Shown here one piece after another: positions 16,818 to 25,117 of a stretch of 64,000 nt of DNA. Position numbers and translations under genes: made by a program. The notes under the pieces are model-generated. The model searched no databases, was not told the DNA's origin, and saw only the letters and a list, made by a program, of their open reading frames with translations. Every line of letters starts with the position of its first letter. Within the stretch, counting starts at the first letter, position 1. The DNA is from JAVBLT01 sp031553315 (GTDB taxonomy: Bacteria > Verrucomicrobiota > Kiritimatiellia > RFP12 > DVOR01). The stretch covers positions 82,897 to 146,896 of the forward strand of contig JAVBLT010000001.1 of the NCBI GenBank assembly GCA_031553315.1, read 5' to 3'.

Positions 16818-17552
16818 TTGACACCCTGCCTATTCATCGTAGCGACCCCGATCGGCAACCTCGCCGACCTTTCCCCCCGCGCAGCGGAAGCCCTCCGCGG
16901 CGCCGACGTGATCGCGTGTGAAGACACCCGCCGCACATGGCAGCTGCTCACCTCCCAAGGCATTCCCCGCCCCGAAATGATCTCCTACCGCCAAGGCAAT
17001 GAAGATTCGGCCGGCGAACGCATCGTCGCCGCCGTCCGCGCGGGCCGCACAGTCGCCCTCTGTTCCGACGGCGGCTACCCCGGCATCAGCGATCCCGGGT
17101 ACCGCATCATCCGCCGCTTCGCCGAAGAAGACCTTCCCTTCACCGTCATCCCCGGAGCCTCCGCCGTGGATCTCGCCCTGCTCTACTCCGGGCTGCCCAC
17201 CTCCAGCTACACCTTCAAAGGCTTCCCGCCCCGTAAACCCGGCGCCCTCAAACGCTTCTTCGAAACCGAACGCGACCGCCCCCACACCCTCATCTGCCTC
17301 GAATCGCCCTACCGCGTGAAAGCCTCCCTCACTGCCGCCCGCGAGGCCCTGGGCAACCGCGAAGCCGCCCTCTGCATCGAGCTGACCAAGATCCACGAGC
17401 GCATTCACCGCGGCACCCTCGAGACCCTTCTCGCCACACTTGGCGACAAACCCATCAAAGGCGAAGTGACCTACGCCATCGCCGGCGCAAACCCCAAATT
17501 CGCCCACGACCCAACCGATGAAAAGGACTATGATGAAACAGACCCCGATTAA
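16818..17552 (+). CDS. rsmI: 16S rRNA (cytidine-1402-2'-O)-methyltransferase
   Basis: It methylates the ribose of C1402 in the decoding centre using SAM. The SAM-binding tetrapyrrole-methylase fold is evident from FIVATPIGNLADLSPRA at the N-terminus, ACEDTR near residue 35, SDGGYPGISDPGYRI near 85 and PGASAVDLALLYSGLP near 112. The 244 residues make it slightly shorter than the usual 280, lacking a C-terminal extension. The start is TTG, supported by GGAG nine bases upstream and by the conserved N-terminus beginning there. The next gene starts inside its last codons. Confidence 0.94.
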   Translation: MTPCLFIVATPIGNLADLSPRAAEALRGADVIACEDTRRTWQLLTSQGIPRPEMISYRQGNEDSAGERIVAAVRAGRTVALCSDGGYPGISDPGYRIIRRFAEEDLPFTVIPGASAVDLALLYSGLPTSSYTFKGFPPRKPGALKRFFETERDRPHTLICLESPYRVKASLTAAREALGNREAALCIELTKIHERIHRGTLETLLATLGDKPIKGEVTYAIAGANPKFAHDPTDEKDYDETDPD

Positions 17553-18579
17553 AGCCGCCCTCCTCCTCGCTCTCCTCGCCACAGGCCTGCGGGCCGATAC
17601 CCTCCACCTGACAGGCGGAGACAGGATCAGCGGAAAAATCGTCACCCTCCAGGGCGACAGCATCACATTCGAAACCGAATACGCCGGCATCATCACCGTC
17701 AAAAAAAGCGCCGTCGCCAAAATGGAAAGCGACACCCCCCTCCTCGCCCGCACCGACCCCAAGGCCAAAGACTTTGAGACCGTCAGCGTGACCACCGCCC
17801 CCGACGGTTCCATCGCCCTCGTGCCCCAGGAAGCCAAAGACGAATCCCTCAACCTCTCCACCGTCTCCACCCTCTGGAAACCCGGCGCTGAAGATCCCGA
17901 CTTCCCCAAAATCAAGCGCTGGTCCTACTCCGCCGCCCTCGGCTTCCTCGGCCGATCCGGCAATACCGATTCCTTCGCCGCCAACCTCGCCCTCGACGCC
18001 GTCTACTCCGGCGAAAAATCCACCTTCCGCGGTTACGGCAAAGGTTCCTATGAGCATACCGACGGCGCCCTCGTCACCCAGACCATCCTTGCCGGCGTCG
18101 ACTACGAATACCGCATTTGCGACGTTTCCTCCCTCTACATCCGCGACGAGCTCAGCCAGAACAAAATCCAAGGCATCGATTTCCGCAACGTCCTCGCCGC
18201 CGGTTACGGCCGCTACTTCTGGCAGAGAAAAACCGGAGACGCCATTACCGACATGCTCAGGATCCGCCTCGGTCTGGGTCACTCCTACACCCAATACGCC
18301 GATCAGGACAACGCCAACGACATCGCCCTCGACGCCGGCCTGCGTTTCCGCGCGCTCATCTGCAAAAACATCATCTGGAACACCGAAATCACCTATACCC
18401 CCGTCATCGACGATTTCGGCGATTATTACGCCCACCACGAAACCACCCTCGAATTCCCGATCGAATTCCTCAAGATCTCCCAGGAAATCGGCGTTTCCAA
18501 CGACTACGTCAGCCAACCCGACCCCGGCACCCAGAAGCTCGACACCGTGTGGTTCATCCGCTTCAAGAAAACCTGGTAA
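17533..18579 (+). CDS. DUF481 family outer-membrane beta-barrel protein
   Basis: Three ATGs occur in frame (17518, 17530, 17533). The last has the best-spaced AAAGGA and gives a signal peptide MKQTPIKAALLLALLATGLRA. Residues about 22-75 form a small domain (LTGGDRISGKIVTLQG, GIITVKKSAVAKM) often seen before DUF481. The rest alternates amphipathic strands typical of the DUF481/YdiY barrel (YSAALGFLGRSGNTDSFAAN, RYFWQRKTGDAITDMLRIR) and ends in a Phe/Trp-type terminal strand (VWFIRFKKTW), the usual Bam recognition signature. The function of the family is unknown. It overlaps the end of rsmI and is followed by a terminator. Confidence 0.85.
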   Translation: MKQTPIKAALLLALLATGLRADTLHLTGGDRISGKIVTLQGDSITFETEYAGIITVKKSAVAKMESDTPLLARTDPKAKDFETVSVTTAPDGSIALVPQEAKDESLNLSTVSTLWKPGAEDPDFPKIKRWSYSAALGFLGRSGNTDSFAANLALDAVYSGEKSTFRGYGKGSYEHTDGALVTQTILAGVDYEYRICDVSSLYIRDELSQNKIQGIDFRNVLAAGYGRYFWQRKTGDAITDMLRIRLGLGHSYTQYADQDNANDIALDAGLRFRALICKNIIWNTEITYTPVIDDFGDYYAHHETTLEFPIEFLKISQEIGVSNDYVSQPDPGTQKLDTVWFIRFKKTW

Positions 18580-18603
18580 GCCAGCCGCTCACCCGGAAGA
18601 CCC

Positions 18604-18640
18604 AAAAAAACACGCCCGGTCTGCACCGGGCGTGTTTTTT
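18604..18640. terminator. Bidirectional terminator between DUF481 and glgP genes
   Basis: ACACGCCCGG and CCGGGCGTGT form a perfect ten-base-pair stem (about 18610-18634) flanked by A7 on the left and T6 on the right, so it can stop transcription from either side. Confidence 0.88.
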
Positions 18641-18668
18641 ATTGAAGTTTCATTTGAAACCCGCTCTA
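18641..18668 (-). repeat. Decayed left end of the 159-bp repeat at the glgP stop codon
   Basis: Read on the minus strand from 18668, TAGAGCGGGTTTCAAATGA continues to AAACTTC and matches the left end of the element (TAGAGCAGGTTTCGAATGA, then GATTTC) at 21 of 25 positions. The rest has been lost or replaced by the terminator. The TA and following G form the TAG stop of glgP. Confidence 0.55.
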
Positions 18669-21173
18669 GCGATCTACGCGGAAAGAAGGCAGGTGCCAGA
18701 TGTCTTTGGCGTATTCGGCGATGGTGCGGTCGGAGGAGAACTTGCCGGAGCAGGCGGTGTTCATCACGGCGGCTTTACCCCAGGCTTTGGGTTTGCGGTA
18801 GAGGGCTTCCACGCGATCCTGGGCTTCGATGAAAGCGGGGAGGTCGGCCAGCAGCATGTAATGGTCGTTGAAATCGAGCAGGTTGCGGAGGATGGGATCG
18901 AAGAGGCCGGGATCGAGGAGGCTGAACACGTTGCGGCGGATCATGTCGAGCGCGCGGGCAATCTCAGGGTGGGCGGCGGCGGTTTCCCTGGCGTTGTAAG
19001 TGGGGCGGAGCTTCTCCACTTCATCGGTGCGAAGACCGAAGATGAAGATGTTTTTGGGGCCGACTTCTTCATGGATTTCCACGTTGGCGCCATCCATCGT
19101 GCCGAGGGTGAGGGCGCCGTTGAGCATGAGCTTCATGTTGCCGGTTCCGGAGGCTTCGGTGCCCGCGAGGGAGATCTGCTCGCTGACGTTGGCCGCGGGG
19201 ATGATCTTCTCGGCGAGCGAGACGCGGTAGTCGGGCAGGAAGGCGACGTTGACGCGGTTCTTGACGACGGGGTGGTTGTTGACCACTTCGGCGACGCCGT
19301 GGATAAGGCGGATGATGAGCTTGGCGGTGTAGTAGCCGGGCGCGGCTTTGGCGGCGAAGATGAAGGCGCGGGGATGGATGTCGAGCGTGGGATTTTCGAT
19401 GATGCGGTTGAAGAGGATGATGATGTAGAGCACGAGGAGGAGCTGGCGCTTGTACTCGTGGAGGCGCTTGACCTGCACATCGAAGATGGCGTCGGGGGAG
19501 ACCTGAACGCCGAGGGTGTTGAAGATGGTGTTGGAGAGAATCTGCTTGTTGGCTCGCTTGATGGCGGTGAAGCGCTCCACGAAGGAGGCGTCGTCGGCAT
19601 ATTTGGCAAGCTTTTTAAGCTGGGAGAGGTCGGTGATCCACGCGTCGCCGATGGTCTCGGTGATGAGGCCTGCGAGGCGGGGATTGGCCTTGAGGAGCCA
19701 GCGGCGCTGGGTGATGCCGTTGGTCTTGTTCTGGAAGTGGGTGGGCCAGACGTCGTAAAAATCCTTGAAGAGTGAATCTTTGAGGATTTGCGAGTGAAGG
19801 GCGGCCACGCCGTTGACGGCGGAGGTGCCGGCCAGGCAGAGGTTGGCCATGCGCACGGAGCGCTCGCCGCGCTCTTCGATGAGGCTCATGCGGGCAAGGC
19901 GGGCGGTGTCGCCGGGGAAGAAGGAGGCCATCTGGCGGAGGAAGCGGGCGTTGATTTCGTAGATGACCTGGAGGTGGCGGGGAATGACCTGCTCCATGAG
20001 CGCCACGGGCCAGGTTTCGAGGGCTTCGGGAAGAACGGTGTGGTTGGTGTAGCCGGTGGAGGCGCGGGTCAGCTGCCAGGCTTCATCCCAGGGAAGGCCT
20101 TCGACGTCGACAAGCACGCGCATGAGCTCGGGGATGACGAGGGTGGGATGGGTGTCGTTGAGCTGAATGAAGGCGTAGTTGGGCAGCTCGTTCCAGGCGT
20201 GGCCTTCGGAGCGGAAGCGGCGGAGGATGTCGTGCAGCGACGCGGCCACGAAGAGATACTGCTGGCGCAGGCGGAGCTCTTTGCCCTGGTGGGTGCTGTC
20301 GTTGGGGTAAAGCACTTTGGTGAGGTTTTCGGCGAGCACTTTGCTTTCGACGGCTTCGATGTAGTCGCCGCGGTTGAATTCATCGAGGCTGAATTCGTTG
20401 GTGGCCTGAGCAGACCAGAGGCGGAGGGTGCCGACTGTTTTGGCGCCGTAGCCGACCACGGGCAGGTCGTAGGGCACGGCGTAGACCTGGGTGGCGGGCA
20501 CCCAGACCCATTCGTCGCGGCCGGTGCGGCCGGCGTAGTGCTCCACATGACCGCCAAAGCCCACGAGGTTGGTGTATTCCGGGCGCTGGATTTCCCAGGG
20601 GTAGCCGTATTTCAGCCAGTTGTCGGGCTCTTCTTTCTGTTCGCCGTTGACGATTTTCTGGCGGAATATGCCGTAGTTGTAGCGCAGGCCGTAGCCGATG
20701 GAGGGAAGGTCGAGCGTGGCGAGTGAATCGAGGAAGCAGGCGGCGAGGCGGCCCAGGCCGCCGTTGCCCAGGCCGGCATCCATTTCATAATCGCGCAGGC
20801 TGTTCCAATCGAGCCCCACAAGGTTCATGGCTTCGCGGCAGGTTTCCTCGATGCCGAGGTTGATGACGTTGTTGCCAAGGAGGCGGCCGATGAGGAATTC
20901 AAGGGACAAATAGTAAACGCGTTTGACTTTGGCTTCGCGGTAGGCGTCCTGCGTGGCCATCCACCGGTCTACAATGCGGTCGCGCACGGCGAGAGCAAGG
21001 GCCTGATAGCGGTCGCGATCCGTGGCGCGTTCGTCGGATTTGGCCAGGGTGAAGCGCATGTTCCAGAGAAAATCCTCGGCAAGCCCTTTAGCCGTCATGT
21101 CGACGCTGGGGTGGAGGGAGGAGAGTTTTTCGCAGGGGTCGCACACGCAGGTTTCTTTTTTAGCTCTGGCCAT
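18666..21173 (-). CDS. glgP: Glycogen/starch/alpha-glucan phosphorylase
   Basis: It is a PLP-dependent GT35 enzyme releasing glucose-1-phosphate from alpha-1,4-glucans in the cytoplasm. The 835 residues match full-length family members. Visible signatures are LGNGGLGRLAACFLDS near residue 130, QLNDTHPTLVIPELMR near 335, and the PLP site EASGTGNMKLMLNGALTLG near 665 with the Schiff-base Lys. The N-terminus has an unusual Cys-rich start (ETCVCDPCEK). The ribosome site AAGGAAAC is adequate. It stands alone, away from other glycogen genes. Its TAG stop is shared with a decayed copy of the 159-bp repeat. Confidence 0.96.
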   Translation of the reverse strand: MARAKKETCVCDPCEKLSSLHPSVDMTAKGLAEDFLWNMRFTLAKSDERATDRDRYQALALAVRDRIVDRWMATQDAYREAKVKRVYYLSLEFLIGRLLGNNVINLGIEETCREAMNLVGLDWNSLRDYEMDAGLGNGGLGRLAACFLDSLATLDLPSIGYGLRYNYGIFRQKIVNGEQKEEPDNWLKYGYPWEIQRPEYTNLVGFGGHVEHYAGRTGRDEWVWVPATQVYAVPYDLPVVGYGAKTVGTLRLWSAQATNEFSLDEFNRGDYIEAVESKVLAENLTKVLYPNDSTHQGKELRLRQQYLFVAASLHDILRRFRSEGHAWNELPNYAFIQLNDTHPTLVIPELMRVLVDVEGLPWDEAWQLTRASTGYTNHTVLPEALETWPVALMEQVIPRHLQVIYEINARFLRQMASFFPGDTARLARMSLIEERGERSVRMANLCLAGTSAVNGVAALHSQILKDSLFKDFYDVWPTHFQNKTNGITQRRWLLKANPRLAGLITETIGDAWITDLSQLKKLAKYADDASFVERFTAIKRANKQILSNTIFNTLGVQVSPDAIFDVQVKRLHEYKRQLLLVLYIIILFNRIIENPTLDIHPRAFIFAAKAAPGYYTAKLIIRLIHGVAEVVNNHPVVKNRVNVAFLPDYRVSLAEKIIPAANVSEQISLAGTEASGTGNMKLMLNGALTLGTMDGANVEIHEEVGPKNIFIFGLRTDEVEKLRPTYNARETAAAHPEIARALDMIRRNVFSLLDPGLFDPILRNLLDFNDHYMLLADLPAFIEAQDRVEALYRKPKAWGKAAVMNTACSGKFSSDRTIAEYAKDIWHLPSFRVDR

Positions 21174-21217
21174 GATGTTTCCTTGGTTTCCTTGAACTCG
21201 AACACTGAAACTGAAAT

Positions 21218-21252
21218 GAAGCGGGCCGCCCGCACGAGCGGGGCGACCCGGA
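21218..21252 (-). terminator. Possible terminator of the RRM gene
   Basis: A GC-rich imperfect hairpin (CGGGCCGCCCGC against GCGGGGCGACCCG on the plus strand) lies just after the RRM gene stop and is followed on the minus strand by a T/C-rich but not uninterrupted T tract. Confidence 0.4.
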
Positions 21253-21261
21253 AGGCGCGAA

Positions 21262-21657
21262 TCAGTCGCGCGATTTGTTTTTGGCTTCGTTGACGCGAAG
21301 GCGCCGGCCCATCACTTCTTTATCGTGGAGGGCTTTGATGGCGGCCTCGGCTTCTTTACGGTAAATCATTTCGATGAAACCGAAGCCTTTGGATTTGTGG
21401 CTGAAGCGGTTTTCGATGACGCGCGACGATTTGACGGTGCCGAAACGCTCGAATTCGCGGCGGAGCTGATCATCGTTCATGTCGTAGCTGAGATTGCCCA
21501 CGTAGATCTCGATGAGCTCCTCTTTGTCGCCGGGGGCGTGGCGGCAGGCGGGCGATGAGCATTTGTTCTTACGCAGGGCCGCCGCTGCTCCGGCGCAGGC
21601 CAGCACGAGCACGCCCGCGCTAACCCATAGCGCCGGGCTCGAAAGGTTCATATCCAT
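21262..21657 (-). CDS. RRM-domain RNA-binding protein with an N-terminal membrane anchor
   Basis: The C-terminal 80 residues form one RNA recognition motif with RNP2 IYVGNL and RNP1 KGFGFIEM, the aromatic residues of both being intact, and a basic tail (NEAKNKSRD). Bacterial RRM proteins of this Rbp type are usually free and about 80-100 residues. Here the RRM is preceded by a hydrophobic helix (ALWVSAGVLVLACAGAAAAL) and a short linker with two cysteines (CSSPAC). Two ATGs at 21657 and 21651 are both near AGAGGAAG. Either retains the helix. The gene lies downstream of rpoD on the same strand with its own gap of 120 bases. Its RNA targets are unknown. Confidence 0.85.
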   Translation of the reverse strand: MDMNLSSPALWVSAGVLVLACAGAAAALRKNKCSSPACRHAPGDKEELIEIYVGNLSYDMNDDQLRREFERFGTVKSSRVIENRFSHKSKGFGFIEMIYRKEAEAAIKALHDKEVMGRRLRVNEAKNKSRD

Positions 21658-21780
21658 TCTTCCTCTGTATTCCGAAGCCTTCTGTTTGGTACCAAAACTT
21701 TTCCACCACCTACGCCGGTCGAGCATGCGGGGCCGCGGGAAAAACGTGCGGCGGGAATCGCGGCAGGCCGGCGGTGCAAC

Positions 21781-23871
21781 TCAGCGTGTTTCCAAAAAAC
21801 CTTCCAATTTGCGCAGACGTGTGGGATGACGGAGCTTACGCAGAGCCTTGGCTTCAATCTGGCGGATGCGTTCGCGCGTCACGTTGAACTGCTTGCCGAC
21901 CTCTTCGAGCGTGCGGGAGTAACCGTCTGTCAGGCCGAAACGGTAATCGAGCACCTGGCGTTCACGGTCGGTGAGGGTCACGAGAACTTCCTGGAGGCGC
22001 TCTTTCAGCATGCTGTAGGCGGTCATCTCGGAGGGATTCTCGGCCGACTTGTCTTCAATGAAGTCGCCAAAATGCGCGTCGTCGCCGTCGCCCACGGGGC
22101 TTTGCAGCGAAATGGGCTGCTGGGCCATGCGGTAAACGGCGCGCACGCGTTCGACCGGAATGGCCATTTCTTCGGCGGCTTCTTCCGGTGTGGGTTCACG
22201 ACCGAGCTCCTGCACGAGCTTTTTCTGCACGCGCAAGAGCTTGTTGATCGTTTCGATCATGTGCACGGGAATGCGGATCGTCCGCGCCTGGTCGGCGATG
22301 GCGCGGGTTGCGGCCTGGCGAATCCACCACGTGGCGTAGGTGCTGAACTTGTAGCCGCGTTTGTATTCGAACTTTTCGACCGCTTTCATGAGCCCGGTAT
22401 TGCCTTCCTGAATGAGGTCGAGGAAGGAGAGACCGCGGTTCATGTATTTTTTGACGATGCTGATCACGAGGCGGAGGTTGGCTTCCACCATTTCGGTGCG
22501 GGCTTTGGAGCCGTTGCGCAATTCATGGCGGAGGGTATCGAAGGCGGTCATGAATTCGTCGGGGGTCATGCCGAACATGGCTTCGAGGGCCCGCATGCGT
22601 TTTTCAGCGTCGGCGATGCCTTCGTCCCGTTTTTTGGAACGGGAGCGTTTGAGGAGCTTTTTCCGCTCGACGAGGAGCGAACGGTAGGGTTTGAAGACCC
22701 GGTCGTCCATTTCCAGGCAGAGGGTTTCAAGCATTTTCTGTTTGAAATTGAGTTCTTCGTAGAGGTGCAGAAGATCGGCGCAGATGTGGTCAAGGGCGTG
22801 GTCGGCCTTTTTCTTTTCGGCGGGTTTGGCGGATTTCTGCTGGTTGACGTAGGCCTCGGGGAGCTTTTTCTCCATCTTTTCGAGCTCGGGGCGGAGCCTG
22901 GCGCCGATTTCGGTCAGATAGATGTCGCGGCTGTCGGCGTATTTATCGGTGACCACGCGGTCGAAGCGTTCCACGCCGGTATCGAGGCGGTCGAGCACGT
23001 CGAGATACAGCCGGGGGGTGAAGGCGAAGCGGTTGAACAGCTCGCGGACGCGGGCTTCGGAGAGCTCGATGCGTTTGCAGATTTCGACTTCCTGCTCGCG
23101 GGAAAGCAACGGGACCTGCCCCATCTGGTGGAGGTACATGCGGATGGGGTCGTCGAAAAAATCAAGGCGGTTGCCTCGGCCGCGGTTGTCGTCGCTGTCG
23201 TGTTCGGATTTGTAGCGTTCGACTTCGGCGGCGTCGAGAATCTCGATGTCCATGCCGCGGAGGATGCCGAGGTAGGCTTCGATGTCGGAATCTTTAATGA
23301 CCGATTCAGGGAGGGCTTTGTTGACTTCGTCGTAGGTGAGGTACCCGCCTTGCGATTCGGCGAGGCGGATGAGGCCTTTGAGGCGGTCGGAGCACTCTTC
23401 GCGGTTGATGCGGCCGGCGGGGTCGTCGGGCAGGCCGTGGAAATCGGAAAAATCGGTGTCGCGTTCCGGGTAGACGGAGTCCTCGTCGAGATCCGTGATG
23501 GCGTCGTCTTCCATTTCGCGGTCGCGGGTGAAGAGGTGGCTGACGTCGTCGGCCAACACGTCGAGATCGTCGGGTTCTTCAATGGGGGCTTCTTCCGCGA
23601 GCAGGCTGGGGTCGTTGAGGTCAAGATCCAAATCGTCGACGGCGGGCGGTTCCGGCGGGGGCGGTGCGGGGGGTTCGGGGGCGGCTTTTCTGGAGCGGCT
23701 TCTGGAGGGCTTGGCGGGGGCGCCGGTTTCAGCGGCGGCGGGTTCTTCCGGCACAACAGGGGCGGCTTCCGCTTTCACGGCCGCTTTTTTCGCATTCGTC
23801 TTCTTTGCGACCGGCTCAACGGGGGGTTCACCCGTGACTTCCGGTTTTTTTTCGGTCGGTTTTTTGGCCAT
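21781..23871 (-). CDS. rpoD: RNA polymerase primary sigma factor RpoD
   Basis: The start is set at the ATG five bases after CAGGAG, giving 696 residues. The first 100 residues are a low-complexity Lys/Ala/Pro/Glu/Asp extension. Region 1.1 (LPESVIKDSDIEAYLGILRG) follows, then 1.2 (DPIRMYLHQMGQVPLLSREQ), a long non-conserved region, region 2 (SIVKKYMNRGLSFLDLIQEG, YKFSTYATWWIRQAATRAIA), region 3 (IPVHMIETINKLLRV) and region 4 with the helix-turn-helix (SRTLEEVGKQFNVTRERIRQ). This is the housekeeping sigma factor, which agrees with the TTGACA/TATAAT-like boxes in the window. It has its own promoter. Confidence 0.97.
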   Translation of the reverse strand: MAKKPTEKKPEVTGEPPVEPVAKKTNAKKAAVKAEAAPVVPEEPAAAETGAPAKPSRSRSRKAAPEPPAPPPPEPPAVDDLDLDLNDPSLLAEEAPIEEPDDLDVLADDVSHLFTRDREMEDDAITDLDEDSVYPERDTDFSDFHGLPDDPAGRINREECSDRLKGLIRLAESQGGYLTYDEVNKALPESVIKDSDIEAYLGILRGMDIEILDAAEVERYKSEHDSDDNRGRGNRLDFFDDPIRMYLHQMGQVPLLSREQEVEICKRIELSEARVRELFNRFAFTPRLYLDVLDRLDTGVERFDRVVTDKYADSRDIYLTEIGARLRPELEKMEKKLPEAYVNQQKSAKPAEKKKADHALDHICADLLHLYEELNFKQKMLETLCLEMDDRVFKPYRSLLVERKKLLKRSRSKKRDEGIADAEKRMRALEAMFGMTPDEFMTAFDTLRHELRNGSKARTEMVEANLRLVISIVKKYMNRGLSFLDLIQEGNTGLMKAVEKFEYKRGYKFSTYATWWIRQAATRAIADQARTIRIPVHMIETINKLLRVQKKLVQELGREPTPEEAAEEMAIPVERVRAVYRMAQQPISLQSPVGDGDDAHFGDFIEDKSAENPSEMTAYSMLKERLQEVLVTLTDRERQVLDYRFGLTDGYSRTLEEVGKQFNVTRERIRQIEAKALRKLRHPTRLRKLEGFLETR

Positions 23872-23933
23872 TTGGCTCCTGCTGTTTCCGGTTCTCGCCT
23901 TGATGACTTCCATTGGGAAGAAAACAATTCGTC

Positions 23934-23962
23934 ATAATACCGTATTTTAACGGTTTCGACAA
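23934..23962 (-). promoter_or_regulatory. Candidate sigma-70 promoter of rpoD
   Basis: On the minus strand TTGTCG (23962-23957), a 17-base spacer and TATTAT (23939-23934) lie about 60 bases before the chosen rpoD start, within the short gap after the GH53 gene. Confidence 0.55.
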
Positions 23963-23970
23963 GTGCATTT

Positions 23971-25107
23971 TCAAGGGTCGGTCGTTTGGCCGGGTTCGGG
24001 GAAGGGCGGCGGAGGGGTGTCGGGCTCTTCTTTGAACGCGTAGCCGGGGGGGAGACCTTTCCCGAGGGCATAGAGGGCGGGGAGGGCGCGGCCGGTGGCG
24101 TCGAAAAGGGCGGTGGGGCTGCCGCCGGAGGCGTATTCGCCGCCCCAGTAGAAGAGGCCGAGGGCCTGGTCGGCGGGGAACTTGCGGAGGTTGGCGAGGG
24201 TTTTGGCGAGGAACTCGGCCTGGTTTTTCTTGCCGAAGGGGAGGCGTTTGAAAAATCGATCGAGCTCGGCGCGGGATTTGGGGTTTTCGAGGTAGTCTTT
24301 GCTTTTGGGGCGTTTGTGGTAGTGGGAGGTTTCAACGAGGACGACGGGTTTGCCGAGGGCTTTGCTGAGGGCGGGGATGTGGCGGGTCATGTCATCGGGG
24401 TTGCCGTGCCAGCGGGGGTAGTAGGAGAGGCCGATGATGTCGAACGGGACGCCGCGGTCGGCGAGCTGTTTGAAGAAGTGGGTGTTGCCGCCGTTGGCGA
24501 TGTGGATCATGAGGGGTGTGGCGCCGGGGGTCTTTTCGCCGGCCCGGATGCCTTCGGCGGCGGCGGTGATGAGGCCGGCGAAGCGATCCCAGCCTTCGGA
24601 ACCGCTGTTGCGGCCCAGGGGCCAGAGCATGCCGTTGTTGACTTCGTTGCCGATTTGGATCATGTCGGGCGGGGTGCCTTGCCGGTGAAGGCGGGCGACG
24701 ACGGTGCGGTTGTAGTCGCGGAGGGTGGTTTTGAGGTCGTCGTAACTGAGGTCTTTCCAGGCGGGGGGCGGGTTCTGATGCTCGGGATCGGCCCAGGTGT
24801 CGGAATAATGGAAACAGAGGAGCACTTTGAGGCGGGCGGCCTGGGCGCGCCGGGCGAGGGCGCAGACTTCGTCGAGGCCGTTGTGGTTGCCGCGGGTGGG
24901 GTCGACCCACACGCGCAGGCGCACGTGGGTGAGGCCGGCGCGGGAAAGAATCTGAAAGAAATCGGCGGGGCGGTTGTTGAGGTCTTTGTAAACCACGCCT
25001 CTTTGTTCCTGATCGGGTACGGCGGAGGCGTCGAAACCGGTCATGAAAGCGTTCGGGGCGGCGCAGGCGGCGGTCGCGAGGGCGAGGAGAATGAGGAGTG
25101 GTTTCAT
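23971..25107 (-). CDS. Secreted GH53 arabinogalactan endo-beta-1,4-galactanase
   Basis: The start at 25107 follows AAGGAA and gives the signal peptide MKPLLILLALATAACAAP. The rest is a GH53 TIM barrel: FMTGFDASAV, LTHVRLRVWVDPTRGNHNGL, LLCFHYSDTWADPEHQ, the acid/base Glu in IQIGNEVNNGML and the nucleophile Glu in VVLVETSHYHK. It cuts beta-1,4-galactan side chains of pectin and would release oligosaccharides for the beta-galactosidase at 3.5 kb. The C-terminus is short and Pro-rich without a carbohydrate-binding domain. LAAC could act as a lipobox, so surface anchoring is possible. It is the last gene of the minus-strand run that starts with ftsA. Confidence 0.93.
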   Translation of the reverse strand: MKPLLILLALATAACAAPNAFMTGFDASAVPDQEQRGVVYKDLNNRPADFFQILSRAGLTHVRLRVWVDPTRGNHNGLDEVCALARRAQAARLKVLLCFHYSDTWADPEHQNPPPAWKDLSYDDLKTTLRDYNRTVVARLHRQGTPPDMIQIGNEVNNGMLWPLGRNSGSEGWDRFAGLITAAAEGIRAGEKTPGATPLMIHIANGGNTHFFKQLADRGVPFDIIGLSYYPRWHGNPDDMTRHIPALSKALGKPVVLVETSHYHKRPKSKDYLENPKSRAELDRFFKRLPFGKKNQAEFLAKTLANLRKFPADQALGLFYWGGEYASGGSPTALFDATGRALPALYALGKGLPPGYAFKEEPDTPPPPFPEPGQTTDP

Positions 25108-25117
25108 GGTGTGTTCC

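Noticed and set aside
21826..23937. A 700-codon open frame on the plus strand opposite rpoD
   Set aside because: It is the exact antisense of a fully recognisable rpoD, has Gly/Phe/Val-rich low-complexity content and no family features. High GC with C-ending codons removes stop codons from the opposite strand throughout the window.
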